DNA of 64,000 bases from Nannocystis punicea (lineage in GTDB: Bacteria > Myxococcota_A > Polyangia > Nannocystales > Nannocystaceae): NCBI RefSeq assembly GCF_026965555.1, contig NZ_CP114040.1, positions 4,526,001 to 4,590,000 of the forward strand, in the 5' to 3' direction. Below are positions 17,297 through 25,507 of the stretch, one piece after another (position 1 is the first letter of the stretch; the number at the start of each line of letters is the position of its first letter). Both the position numbers and the translations under genes were made by a program. Under the pieces are notes generated by a model. The model worked only from the letters and a program-made list of their open reading frames with translations, did not search any database and was not told where the DNA came from.

Positions 17297-17938
17297 ATGA
17301 CGGACGCGAAGCAGCGGGCGGCGACGGCGGCGCTGGCTCACGTGTCCGAAGGGACAGTCGTCGGCGTGGGCACCGGGTCGACCGTGGCCCACTTCATCGA
17401 CGCGCTGGCGTCCTGCAAGATCGCCGGCGCGGTGGCCAGCTCGGAGCAGACGGCCGCGCGCCTGCGGGCCCGCGGGATCGCGGTGCTCGACCTCAACGCC
17501 ACCGGGCCGCTGCCGCTGTACGTCGACGGCGCCGACGCCTGCGACCCGCAGCGGCGCCTGATCAAGGGCGGCGGCGCGGCGCTGACCCGCGAGAAGATCG
17601 TGGCGGCGGCGTCCGAGCGGTTCGTCTGCATCATCGACCCGGGCAAGCGGGTGGCGCGGCTCGGCGGGGTGCCGCTGCCGGTCGAGGTCATCCCGATGGC
17701 GCGCGAGCTGGTGGCGCGCACGATCGCCAGGACGACCGGCGGCACGCCCGTGTGGCGCGAGGGCGTGGTGACCGACAACGGCGGGTGGATCCTCGACGTC
17801 CACGGCCTGGTGATCGACGAGCCCGCGGCGCTCGAGGCGGCGCTCGACCAGATCGCCGGGGTGGTCAGCGTCGGCCTGTTCGCCCGCCGGCCGGCCGACG
17901 TGGTGATCGTCGGCGACGACCCGCCGTGGTCGTGGTGA
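17297..17938 (+). CDS. rpiA: Ribose-5-phosphate isomerase A
   Basis: Cytosolic enzyme of the non-oxidative pentose phosphate pathway, interconverting ribose 5-phosphate and ribulose 5-phosphate; 213 residues against 219 in E. coli. Seen: the phosphate-binding GVGTGSTVAHFID, the ASSEQTAARLRARGI segment, VDGAD with both catalytic Asp residues, and IKGGGAALTREKIV with the Lys and Glu of the active site. The Glu that usually follows VDGAD is Ala here (DGADACD). The C-terminus ends right after VVIVGDD with PPWSW. Codons 17343-17356 contain TGTCCGAAGGGACA, an intragenic copy of the dispersed stem-loop repeat encoding VSEGT. Confidence 0.92.
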   Translation: MTDAKQRAATAALAHVSEGTVVGVGTGSTVAHFIDALASCKIAGAVASSEQTAARLRARGIAVLDLNATGPLPLYVDGADACDPQRRLIKGGGAALTREKIVAAASERFVCIIDPGKRVARLGGVPLPVEVIPMARELVARTIARTTGGTPVWREGVVTDNGGWILDVHGLVIDEPAALEAALDQIAGVVSVGLFARRPADVVIVGDDPPWSW

Positions 17939-17950
17939 TGGATGTGTTTT

Positions 17951-17990
17951 GGGGACATGTCTGAATCGACATGTCTGAAGAGACCTGGAT
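17951..17990. repeat. Two GACATGTC palindromes between convergent genes
   Basis: GACATGTC occurs at 17954-17961 and 17968-17975, each followed by TGAA, with a degenerate third unit (AGAGACCTGG) behind. They lie in the 64-base gap between rpiA and the convergent lipoprotein gene and belong to the dispersed repeat family. Confidence 0.65.
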
Positions 17991-18002
17991 ATCGGGACAC
18001 GC

Positions 18003-18956
18003 TCACTCGGGGTTGTCCTTGAGCCAGGCCTCGTAGGCCTTGAGGTCGACGTCGCAGACCTTGGCGTACTCGGCGGCGATCTGCTTGCGCTCCCGGGCGC
18101 GATCGGCCTCGGACCGGCCCTGCTGCTGGCGCAGGGCGTCGAGGGCCTCGAGCACGTTGCGGAAGTAGGTCCAGCGCTTGGGCTCGTCGACGGTCGGCGG
18201 CGGGGTGCCGGCGCAGTAGCGGGCCAGCCAGGCGCGGGCCTCGGGCAGCTTGCCCTGCTCGCGCAGGGCCGTGGGCATGGCGGGCAGGCAGCTCTGCAGC
18301 ATCAGCGACACCCGGTCGGGGCCGCGCGCCTCCTCGGCGAAGCAGCGCTCGCTGAAGCGGGCGTGATCGCCGACGAGGAAGGCGTCGCGCACGTAGGTGT
18401 CGCGCTCGAACTCGGAGCGCGACGGCTGGGCGCGGTCGCAGCCGTACATGTCGACGAAGATCTTCTGCAGTCCCTCGGGACATGGCACTTCGTACAGGTC
18501 GATGATGTGGCCGTCCTTGTTGGGGCCGACGTTGCCGCGGCGGGCCCGCATGCCCTTGGGGATGTCGCCGTCGAACGGGCGAGTGCCGTCCTCGCACTCG
18601 GCGTCGGCGACCGCCACGTAGGAGCCGGTGGTGCCGCAGGTCGGCAGCGGGTGATCCTTCGACGAGCCGGGCGGCCCGGGGGGCGGCGCGGAGCGATCGG
18701 GGGCCTTCAGGTCGGCGATCCGCTCGCGATCCTCGGCCCGGCTGTCGCGGCCGGCTCGCGGCCCCCCGGGGTTGGCGAAGGCGCCCGACGTGGTGGTGGT
18801 CGGATCGAGGGGCGAGTCGTCCGCGCCGGCGATGGGGGTGCCGAAGGCGCCCGACTCGGTCGCCGCGGGGCCCTTCGCCCGGCCCGACCCCGACGTGGTG
18901 GCGGTCTTGCAGGCGGGCAGGCAGGCGAGGGCGAGGAGCAGGAGCGGACGTCGCAT
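18003..18956 (-). CDS. Hypothetical lipoprotein
   Basis: Protein of 317 residues with a signal peptide ending in LACLPAC, a disordered stretch rich in Gly/Pro/Arg (about residues 20-95), then a mostly helical domain containing GTRPFDGDIPKGMRARRGNVGPNKDGHIIDLYEVPCPEGLQKIFVDMYGCD. There are several conserved-looking Cys residues and a tail of charged helices (ARERKQIAAEYAKVCDVDLKAYEAWL). I do not recognise a family. GTCCCTCGGGAC at 18470-18481 is an intragenic copy of the stem-loop repeat (coding PCPEGL). The 170-base gap upstream, before the GFA gene, shows no feature. Confidence 0.65.
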   Translation of the reverse strand: MRRPLLLLALACLPACKTATTSGSGRAKGPAATESGAFGTPIAGADDSPLDPTTTTSGAFANPGGPRAGRDSRAEDRERIADLKAPDRSAPPPGPPGSSKDHPLPTCGTTGSYVAVADAECEDGTRPFDGDIPKGMRARRGNVGPNKDGHIIDLYEVPCPEGLQKIFVDMYGCDRAQPSRSEFERDTYVRDAFLVGDHARFSERCFAEEARGPDRVSLMLQSCLPAMPTALREQGKLPEARAWLARYCAGTPPPTVDEPKRWTYFRNVLEALDALRQQQGRSEADRARERKQIAAEYAKVCDVDLKAYEAWLKDNPE

Positions 18957-19126
18957 GCGCGGGCCAACGTAACACGGGGCCGGGCGAACAGCCCCGATGC
19001 GGGCGGGTGAGCCCGCGGGCGGGGGCGGACGGGCTCGCGCGGCGGAGCGCAGTCGCGGGGGAGCGGGCCTCGCCGGATCGACGCGTCGGGCGGGCCCGGC
19101 TGGCGGCTCGCATGGCCGCGAATGCG

Positions 19127-19507
19127 TCAATGCGGGTGCTGCGGCAGGTCGTCGGTGATGTCGTAGTAATCGCCCTTGTCGGCCACGTGGATGTGCATGG
19201 CCAGGCGGGCGTGCGTCGGCGGATCGAAGGCGCCCATGGCGACGGCGATCTTTTTGCTGTGGATGGGGTCCCAGAACAGCCACGAGCCGCAGGTGGAGCA
19301 GAAGCCGCGGCGCACCTTCTCCGACGAGCGGAACCAGGTCAGGCGGTCCTCGCCGCGGATCGTCAGGGTGGTGCGCGGGACGTCGGTCGACGCCCAGTAA
19401 TGGCCCGACTGCTTGCGGCACTGCGAACAATGGCACGCGTTGGGCGGGGGCAGCGTCCCCGTGACCTCGAAGGTCACGGCGCCGCAGAGGCAAGATCCGT
19501 TGTGCAT
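19127..19507 (-). CDS. GFA/CENP-V family zinc protein
   Basis: Small cytosolic protein of 126 residues. It has the zinc-binding cysteines of the glutathione-dependent formaldehyde-activating (GFA) fold in the usual order: CLCGAVTFEV, CHCSQCRKQSG, and FCSTCGSWLFW. The family includes enzymes acting on S-hydroxymethyl-glutathione, but many members have no known reaction, and this one stands alone, so a specific enzyme name is not justified. The start at 19507 (MHNGSCLCG) is chosen because the first Cys motif normally lies within ten residues of the N-terminus; an in-frame start 11 codons upstream exists. Confidence 0.85.
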   Translation of the reverse strand: MHNGSCLCGAVTFEVTGTLPPPNACHCSQCRKQSGHYWASTDVPRTTLTIRGEDRLTWFRSSEKVRRGFCSTCGSWLFWDPIHSKKIAVAMGAFDPPTHARLAMHIHVADKGDYYDITDDLPQHPH

Positions 19508-19549
19508 GGCGCTCCTGTCGTTGCGGCTCTCGTCTAGCACGGGCGACGG

Positions 19550-21634
19550 TCAATCGGGGCAGGCGGCGAGGTCGGCGATCCAGGCGTCGATCAGGGCCGC
19601 GCCCTCGCTGTCGACGACGCCGGAGCCGACGGCCGGCATGCGGGTGCTGCCGAGAGTGTGCATGCGGGCCGAGAGGATCGATCGCGCAGGATCGCCGGGG
19701 GTCAGCAAGGTGGCGTCCTCGAGGTCGAGGTCGCCGGAGCGCGGGGTGGCCTCGCACAGGTTCATCATCGCGGCGGGGACGTCCCGGCGGAGGTCGAGGC
19801 GGGCGCGGCCGCTGGGGGCGTCGGGGCGGTGGCACTGCGAGCAATTGGCGTGCAGGTAGGCGCGGGCGCGCTCGGCCAGCGGGGCGTCGCCGGCGGTCGC
19901 GGGCAGCGGCGAGACCGCGGGCGGGTCGGTCAGGACGCCCTTCGAGGCCAGCAGGAGCAGCTGATCGACCGGTTCGCCGTCGTCGCCGGGGACCTCGCGC
20001 GCGAGCTGGGCCAGCTCGAGGCCGAGGGTGCGGCCGGCGGCGCGCGAATGGCAGTACATGCAATCGGCGCGGTCGGGGAAGATCCACGTCCGGTCGCCGA
20101 TGACCCGCGTCTCGCCGGCCTCGAGCAGGCGCGCGTCGCCGCCGTCCTCGTCCCAGGCGTAGCTGTAGCCGGCCCACTCGCCGTCGCCGTGGTGCACGAA
20201 CAGGCGCGTCTCGATCGGCGCGCCGGCCAGCTCGAAGGTCTTGACGACCACGCTGCCGGTCGGCAGCGCGAGGTCGCCGTCCTCTGCGACCTCGGCGGCG
20301 CGGCCGGGCGGCAGGAACATCCACCGCGTCTTGTCGGCGCCGTCGGACCAGAACGGGACGTTGAGCGCGTAGGCGGCCGCGCCGGCCGGCGGGCGCCGCG
20401 GGTCGGCGACGTCGAGGCAGCCTGTCTCCGAGAGCATGTCCGGAAGGCCAGGGCCCGTGGACGGGGTCGCGGCGCGCAGGCGGTAGATCCCGCCGCCGTA
20501 GGCGAGGGCGTAGAGCTCGCCGTCCTGGTCCTCGGCGAAGGCGACGGTGCCGCGGACGCCGGCCTCGCCGAGCACGACCGGCGCCGCGCCCTCGGCGACG
20601 CCCCACAAGGTCTGGCCGTAGAAGTCGGTGTAGACGAACAGGCCGGCGGCTTCGGGGACGGCGGTGCCGCGGTAGACGAAGCCGGCGATGACGGAGGCGC
20701 CGCCGGTGTTGCGGTACTGGGCCACCGGATCGACGAGGCCGGCGCCGGCGCAGACGTCCTGGCCGAAGCAGTCGAGGCCCTCCTTGATGTTCCAGCCGTA
20801 GTTGCCGCCGAGGACGATCTTGTCGACCTCCTCCCACACGTTCTGACCGACGTCGCCGGCCCACAGCTCGCCGGTGGCGCGATCGAAGTTGAAGCGCCAC
20901 GGGTTGCGCAGGCCGAGCGCGAAGATCTCGGGGCGACCGCCGCCGGCCGCGTAGGGGTTGTCGGTCGGGATGGCGTACGGCTCGCCGGCGTCGACGTCGA
21001 TGCGGAGGATCTTGCCGAGCAAACTGTCGGGGTCCTGGGCGCGGTTCTGCGGGTCGCCGCCGGCTCCGCCGTCGCCGAGGCCGAAGTAGAGGAAGCCGTC
21101 GCGACCGAAGCCGATGTCGCCGCCGTTGTGGTTGGTGTAGGGCTGATCGACGACGAGGATCGACTCCTCGCTGTCGAGGTCGAGGCCGAGGCCGTCGTCG
21201 GTGTGGAAGCGAGACAGGCGCGACTCGAACACGGGGCCGCCCGGGCCGGTGTACGACAGGAAGAGATCGCCGTTGACTTCGTAGTCGGGGTGAAAGGCCA
21301 TGCCCAGGAGGCCAGCCTCGCCGCCGTCGACGAGCTGCGCGGAGAGGTCGGCGAACAGGGTCGGCGCGGGCGGGTCGGCGACGTTGGGGAAGGTGTAGAT
21401 TTGCCCGCTCTGGGTCGCGAGGTACCAGCGATCGCCGGTCGGGGCGAGCAGGAGGTCGACGCCACCCTCGATCGCCACCGAGGGGAACACCCGCGAGAGC
21501 TCGACGACGTCCCGCGAGGGCGGCCGCGGGAGGTTCAAGCATTCGGGACCACCGCTGCTCGAGCTGCAGGCGCTCGCCAGCGCCGCGGTCGCGAGCAGCA
21601 GCGACCGGGACCTACAAGCAAGAATAAGGAGCAT
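19550..21634 (-). CDS. Glucose/sorbosone dehydrogenase-like lipoprotein with CxxCH motifs
   Basis: Exported protein of 694 residues. The signal peptide ends in LASAC. Residues about 45-400 form a PQQ-type glucose/sorbosone dehydrogenase propeller: GEAGLLGMAFHPDYEVNGDLFLSYT, YTNHNGGDIGFGRDGFLYFGLGDGG, LRNPWRFNFDRATGELWAGDVGQN and EEVDKIVLGGNYGWN. The C-terminal third carries CMYCH and CSQCH, two CxxCH haem-attachment motifs, with a distal Met candidate in STRMPAVGS. I infer a sugar or alcohol dehydrogenase passing electrons to its own c-type haem domain at the outer face of the cell. It overlaps no neighbour and reads alone. Confidence 0.85.
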   Translation of the reverse strand: MLLILACRSRSLLLATAALASACSSSSGGPECLNLPRPPSRDVVELSRVFPSVAIEGGVDLLLAPTGDRWYLATQSGQIYTFPNVADPPAPTLFADLSAQLVDGGEAGLLGMAFHPDYEVNGDLFLSYTGPGGPVFESRLSRFHTDDGLGLDLDSEESILVVDQPYTNHNGGDIGFGRDGFLYFGLGDGGAGGDPQNRAQDPDSLLGKILRIDVDAGEPYAIPTDNPYAAGGGRPEIFALGLRNPWRFNFDRATGELWAGDVGQNVWEEVDKIVLGGNYGWNIKEGLDCFGQDVCAGAGLVDPVAQYRNTGGASVIAGFVYRGTAVPEAAGLFVYTDFYGQTLWGVAEGAAPVVLGEAGVRGTVAFAEDQDGELYALAYGGGIYRLRAATPSTGPGLPDMLSETGCLDVADPRRPPAGAAAYALNVPFWSDGADKTRWMFLPPGRAAEVAEDGDLALPTGSVVVKTFELAGAPIETRLFVHHGDGEWAGYSYAWDEDGGDARLLEAGETRVIGDRTWIFPDRADCMYCHSRAAGRTLGLELAQLAREVPGDDGEPVDQLLLLASKGVLTDPPAVSPLPATAGDAPLAERARAYLHANCSQCHRPDAPSGRARLDLRRDVPAAMMNLCEATPRSGDLDLEDATLLTPGDPARSILSARMHTLGSTRMPAVGSGVVDSEGAALIDAWIADLAACPD

Positions 21635-21805
21635 GGCTCAGGATACGCCGGGCGCGGGCGTCGGCACAGGCCCGCGAGGGAGCGGTCGAGCCCGCGCCGG
21701 CAATGGGAGCAGGACAGGGAGCGTGATGCGAGCTGCGGACAGGCGTCGGGGATGGTCGGGCACACGACCGTGCTCACTCCTGTAGCGTCGATTGCGCGGC
21801 TGGAA

Positions 21806-22468
21806 ATGCCGGCCTCGTTTTCCTATGTTCCGCGCCGCGTGACCCTCCGCGACCTCATCCCCCCATGTTTCACTCTGGCCGCGTGCCTGAGCCTTGCCTG
21901 CGCCGACGAGAAGGACCCGCTCGACTCGGCGACCAACCCGACCGTCGCGTCGACGAACCCGAGCGACGGCTCGAACGCCAGCAACGCGAGCAACGCGTCC
22001 AACGCCTCGAACGCGAGCAACGCGACCGACGACTCCGACGGCAGCACCAGCGAGGCGACCGACACCGGCGTCGACGAGACGACCGGGCCGACGACGTCGG
22101 GTGAGCCGACGGCCGGCACGACGGCGGCCGAGACGACGGCGGCCGAGACGACGGCGGCCGAGACGACGAGCACGACCGAGCCGGCGCCGACCGACGGCCC
22201 GGGCGTGCTGCCCGGCGAGGACGGCATGCAGGCGTTCTGCCGCCGCTACAAGGAGTGCGGCGGGACCTACTACGCCGACCAGCAGGAGTGCCTCGACGAG
22301 ACCTACGGCTACTGGGGCGACTGCCCGTCGCGCAAGGCGGCCCTCGACGCGTTCGGCGCCTGCATGTCGGAGATCGACTGCGGCGACTGGAACCCCGACG
22401 CCTACAACCCGAACAGCACGCCGTGCGCCGAGCAGTGGGGCGAGGTCGGCGCCGCCGATCCGTGCTGA
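21806..22468 (+). CDS. Small lipoprotein with Ser-Asn-Ala and Thr-Ala-Ala-Glu repeats
   Basis: Protein of 220 residues (209 if the GTG at 21839 is the start, which gives a neater signal peptide, MTLRDLIPPCFTLAACLSLAC). After the lipobox there is a linker made of about six S-N-A triplets, an acidic Ser/Thr stretch, and three perfect copies of a 15-base unit (acggcggccgagacg, 22126-22170) encoding TAAET. The last 85 residues form a small Cys-rich domain (FCRRYKECGGTYYADQQECLDETYGYWGDC...CMSEIDCGDWN...CAEQWG) with about seven cysteines, probably disulfide bonded. Similar short Cys domains are common in myxobacterial surface proteins. Function unknown. Confidence 0.72.
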   Translation: MPASFSYVPRRVTLRDLIPPCFTLAACLSLACADEKDPLDSATNPTVASTNPSDGSNASNASNASNASNASNATDDSDGSTSEATDTGVDETTGPTTSGEPTAGTTAAETTAAETTAAETTSTTEPAPTDGPGVLPGEDGMQAFCRRYKECGGTYYADQQECLDETYGYWGDCPSRKAALDAFGACMSEIDCGDWNPDAYNPNSTPCAEQWGEVGAADPC

Positions 22469-22479
22469 CGGTCTGAAAG

Positions 22480-22529
22480 GACATGTCCCCCGGGACCGGT
22501 CCTCAGGGGCATGCCTCCGGGGACATGTC
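22480..22529. repeat. Repeat cluster running into the methyltransferase 3-prime end
   Basis: GGACATGTCC occurs at 22480-22489 and again at 22520-22529, with GGACCGGTCC and GGGGCATGCC palindromes between them. The right half lies inside the minus-strand methyltransferase gene and encodes its last residues (ADMSPEACP), so a repeat copy supplies the stop codon region. Confidence 0.7.
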
Positions 22530-23777
22530 CGCTTCGCCATCTTCGATCCGGAAGCAGCGGAAGCCGCCGCCGCCGGCCCAGCCGGCCGCCGCGGTGACGC
22601 CGCTCGGGTCGCGGCCGTCGACCACCGCCCGCAGCCGCGGGGCGATCAAGGTGTCGCAGTGCTCGCCGCGCTCGACGAGGATCCACCGCCGCCGCAGCTT
22701 GTGGGCGACCGCGCCGGTGGTGCCCGAGCCGGCGTAGACGTCGAGGACCCAGTCGCCCGGGCGGGTCGACAGCTCGAGCACGCGGCGTAGCAGCGCCTCG
22801 GGCTTCTTGCCCTTGGGGAAGGCGACGCCGCCCTCGTTGTGCAGGTTGTTGGACAGCAGGTCGTCCCAGATGGTGGTGAGCGGCTCGCCGGCGACCCGCT
22901 CGCCGTCGATCAGCTTGAGCTTGGCGGCGTAGAAGAGGAGCCGCTCGCCGCGGACGAAGTAGAAGTCGTCGTGGTCGTCGCGCGCGAGTCGCAGCACGAC
23001 GTCGGGCGCGGCCTTCGAGCGATCGATCATGGCCCGCGCGGCGGCGCTGACCGCCTGGTAGTCGGGCCGGGCGAGGCGGACGACGGCGTCGGCGTGGTCG
23101 CGGACGAAGCGGTCGAGGCGCTCCGGCTCGGCCCTGGCCAGCCGCTGGGCGGCGCGCTCGGACAGGCCGCCAGCGTCGGCGAAGGCGCGCATCAGGGTGA
23201 CGAGCCGCCACTCGGCGTACGGGGCGTCGCGGTTGACGATGAACTGGGCGTACCGCGGGTCGCGCTCGCGGGCGGTGTACAGCCGCTGCGGGCTCCACTG
23301 TGCGCGGTCGCGGGCGTAGACGAGGACGAAGTTGGAGGTGGTGACGCAGCCGGGGTTGATCGCCTTGTGCCCGGTCGGCGCGCCCTGCTTGAAGGTGACG
23401 ACCGAGGCCCGGTTGGCCCGGCCGAAGATGTCGTCGAGCAGGACGATCAGGTAGCCGAGCTCGTTGTCGTCGATGTGCACGAACAGGGTGCCGTCGGCGG
23501 CCAGCAGGCGGCGCAGGACCTCGAGGCGCGCGCGCATGTCGGCCAGCCAGCGCGCGTGCTCGATGCCGTCGTCGTAGTGGGCGAAGGCGCGGCCGGTGTT
23601 GTACGGCGGGTCGATGTAGACGCAGCGGATCCGGCCGGCGAACTCGGGCTCGAGCGCGCGCAGGGCTTCGAGGTTGTCGCCGCGGATCAGGCGGTTGTCG
23701 TAATGGTCGCCCGCCACCTCGGGACCGGCCGCGCGGTGGGACAGCGCGTGCTCCTCGACCAGGGGGCGCGGGTCCAC
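22503..23777 (-). CDS. Solitary beta-class DNA methyltransferase (Type III Mod-like)
   Basis: S-adenosylmethionine-dependent DNA N6-adenine or N4-cytosine methyltransferase of about 424 residues. Motif IV (DPPYNTG) precedes motif I (DVYAGSGTTG), the beta-class order shared with Type III Mod subunits. FVHIDDNELGYLIVLLDDIFG and WDDLLSNNLHNEGGVAFPKGKKPEALLRRVLEL are typical Mod segments. It is shorter than usual Mod proteins (often above 550 residues), and no helicase/nuclease Res gene is adjacent, so it looks like an orphan epigenetic methylase. The start is GTG at 23777 (MDPRPLVEEHAL) by choice; a TTG at 23813 would add 12 residues. The C-terminal end is derived from a dispersed repeat copy. 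Confidence 0.85.
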   Translation of the reverse strand: MDPRPLVEEHALSHRAAGPEVAGDHYDNRLIRGDNLEALRALEPEFAGRIRCVYIDPPYNTGRAFAHYDDGIEHARWLADMRARLEVLRRLLAADGTLFVHIDDNELGYLIVLLDDIFGRANRASVVTFKQGAPTGHKAINPGCVTTSNFVLVYARDRAQWSPQRLYTARERDPRYAQFIVNRDAPYAEWRLVTLMRAFADAGGLSERAAQRLARAEPERLDRFVRDHADAVVRLARPDYQAVSAAARAMIDRSKAAPDVVLRLARDDHDDFYFVRGERLLFYAAKLKLIDGERVAGEPLTTIWDDLLSNNLHNEGGVAFPKGKKPEALLRRVLELSTRPGDWVLDVYAGSGTTGAVAHKLRRRWILVERGEHCDTLIAPRLRAVVDGRDPSGVTAAAGWAGGGGFRCFRIEDGEADMSPEACP

Positions 23778-23831
23778 GAGGCCGACGCTAGCGCACGCGC
23801 GCGGCGACGACAAGCTGGCCTTCAGGACAGG

Positions 23832-24338
23832 TCACTGGATCGCCACCTGGGCGGTGGCGCCGCGGCAGACCGGCTCGCATCCGGGCCCGTTGGGCCGCGA
23901 CTCGACGTAGGTGGGGGTGATGTCGCCGGCGTAGATCGTCTCCTCGCCGCGCCGGATCTCGAGCTGGACGGCCGCGGGGCTGCTCGGGATCTGGATGTCC
24001 GCGAAGCCATGTTGCTCGGGCGGCAGGGCGCACCCGGATTCGCCGATCTGGACGCGGTCGGGGACGTCGCAGGTCAGCGAGGGGCCGGCGTCGCAGGCGC
24101 GCAGCGGCAGGGCGCCCTTGCAGGTGACGGGCACGCCGTCGAGCGCGAAGGCGAACGTGTAGTCGCCCGCCGGCCAGCCGCTGCTCGGCTGCAGCTCGAT
24201 CCGCAGGCCGCCGATGCAGCCGATCTCCGTGCACACCTTGCCGCCGCCGCCGGGGTCGGTGGGCTCCACCTGGCCCTTGGAACATGCACCCAAGAGCAGG
24301 AGGGCGAGGACGGGGACGGGGGCGCGGAGCAGGGGCAT
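23832..24338 (-). CDS. Hypothetical lipoprotein, beta-sandwich-like
   Basis: Protein of 168 residues. MPLLRAPVPVLALLLLGAC is a lipoprotein signal; a short Gly-rich linker follows. The domain has alternating strands with paired cysteines (CTEIGCIGGLRIELQPSSGWPAGDYTFAFALDGVPVTC; CDVPDRVQIGESGC; CEPVC) and resembles small carboxypeptidase-regulatory or Ig-like sandwiches, but I do not recognise a family. The ATG at 24338 is preferred over one five codons upstream. It follows the direction of the methyltransferase gene, with a 54-base gap that contains one repeat-like AGGACAGGTC at 23824. Confidence 0.65.
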   Translation of the reverse strand: MPLLRAPVPVLALLLLGACSKGQVEPTDPGGGGKVCTEIGCIGGLRIELQPSSGWPAGDYTFAFALDGVPVTCKGALPLRACDAGPSLTCDVPDRVQIGESGCALPPEQHGFADIQIPSSPAAVQLEIRRGEETIYAGDITPTYVESRPNGPGCEPVCRGATAQVAIQ

Positions 24339-24420
24339 GCCGGAGCTTGGCACGGGTCGCGGCGATGCGCACGCGCGCGGAGGCTTTACAGGCGTCGGCC
24401 CGGTCCCGTAGCCTGCGGGC

Positions 24421-25491
24421 GTGTCGCCCGTGTTCGCGCTGATCGCCCTGTACGGGCTGGTGTTCGTGCTCCACCTGATCGTGCCGGGCCGCCGGGTGAC
24501 CGGCTACGTGCGCGACGAGGCCACCGGCGCGCCGCTCCGCTACCGCCTCAACGGCCTGCGGGTGATGGCGCTGACCGTGGCGCTGTACTTCGTGGCGGGG
24601 GCGACCGGCCTGGTGCCGTGGGACTGGCTGTACGTGCACCGGGCGGAGACTCTGGCCAGCGCGTGCGGGCTGGGGCTCCTGTTCACTCTGGCGATCGTGC
24701 TGCCGGCGGCGCCGCGGCGCGGCTTCCTGGCCGACCTGTACCTCGGGCGGCTGGCCAACCCGCAATGGCTGGAGGGCCACGTCGACGCCAAGATGTTCTT
24801 GTATCTGATCGGGGCGGTGATGCTGCAGCTGAACCTGCTGTCGTTCGCGGCCCATCACCTGCTGCTGTACCCGACCGACCCGTCGCCGGGGGTGCTGCTG
24901 CACGTGGCGCTGTTCTCGTTCTTCCTGTGGGAGTACCTCAACTTCGAGGAGGTCCACCTCTACACCTACGACTTCGTGGCCGAGCGCGTCGGCTTCAAGC
25001 TGGGGTGGGGCTGCCTGACGTTCTACCCGTTCTTCTACGCCGTCGGGCTGTGGACCACGGCCGCGCTGCCGAACCCGCACACGCCCGCGCCGCTCCTGGG
25101 GCTGTGCGCGCTGCTGTTCTTCTCCGGCTGGATGCTGGCGCGCGGGGCCAACATGCAGAAGTTCTGGTTCAAGACGCAGCCGGACAGACCGGCGTTCGGG
25201 TTGGTCGAGCCGGAGGTGCTGAGCGACGGGGAGAAGAAGATCCTGGTCAATGGCTTCTGGGGGCTGTCGCGGCACATCAACTATCTGGGCGAGATCACGA
25301 TGGCGTCGGCGCTGGCGCTGTCACTGGGTCATCCCGGCGAATGGGGGCCGTGGCTGTATCCGCTGTATTACCTGGTGCTGCTGGTGCCGCGGCAGATCGA
25401 CGACGACCGCCGCTGCCGGGTCAAGTACGGGGCGCTGTGGCACCAATACGAGCGGCGGGTGCGCTGGCGGATCGTGCCCGGGATCTATTGA
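24421..25491 (+). CDS. ERG4/ERG24-family sterol reductase
   Basis: Multi-pass membrane reductase of 356 residues starting at GTG. The family signature at the C-terminus is clear: a run of hydrophobic residues, then LVPRQIDDDRRCRVKYGALWHQYERRVRWRIVPGIY, matching sterol C14- and 7-dehydrocholesterol reductases (LLxRxxxDxxxCxxKYGxxWxxYxxxVxxRxxPxIY). Upstream are FWFKTQPDRPAFG, GFWGLSRHINYLGEI and the conserved LTFYPFFYAVG. The enzymes reduce a ring double bond with NADPH. Sterol synthesis is known in Nannocystis and relatives, so a C14 or C24 sterol step is likely; the exact bond cannot be read from sequence. No other sterol gene lies in the window. Confidence 0.88.
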   Translation: MSPVFALIALYGLVFVLHLIVPGRRVTGYVRDEATGAPLRYRLNGLRVMALTVALYFVAGATGLVPWDWLYVHRAETLASACGLGLLFTLAIVLPAAPRRGFLADLYLGRLANPQWLEGHVDAKMFLYLIGAVMLQLNLLSFAAHHLLLYPTDPSPGVLLHVALFSFFLWEYLNFEEVHLYTYDFVAERVGFKLGWGCLTFYPFFYAVGLWTTAALPNPHTPAPLLGLCALLFFSGWMLARGANMQKFWFKTQPDRPAFGLVEPEVLSDGEKKILVNGFWGLSRHINYLGEITMASALALSLGHPGEWGPWLYPLYYLVLLVPRQIDDDRRCRVKYGALWHQYERRVRWRIVPGIY

Positions 25492-25507
25492 GGAGTGCGG
25501 TGAATCG

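Noticed and set aside
20422..20442. CTGTCTCCGAGAGCATGTCC inside the dehydrogenase gene as a hairpin repeat
   Set aside because: The arms pair poorly; likely normal coding sequence.
19658..21800. Plus-strand open frame running upstream of the small lipoprotein and opposite the dehydrogenase
   Set aside because: Low-complexity Gly/Ala/Val translation antisense to a well-supported gene; only its last part is the real lipoprotein.
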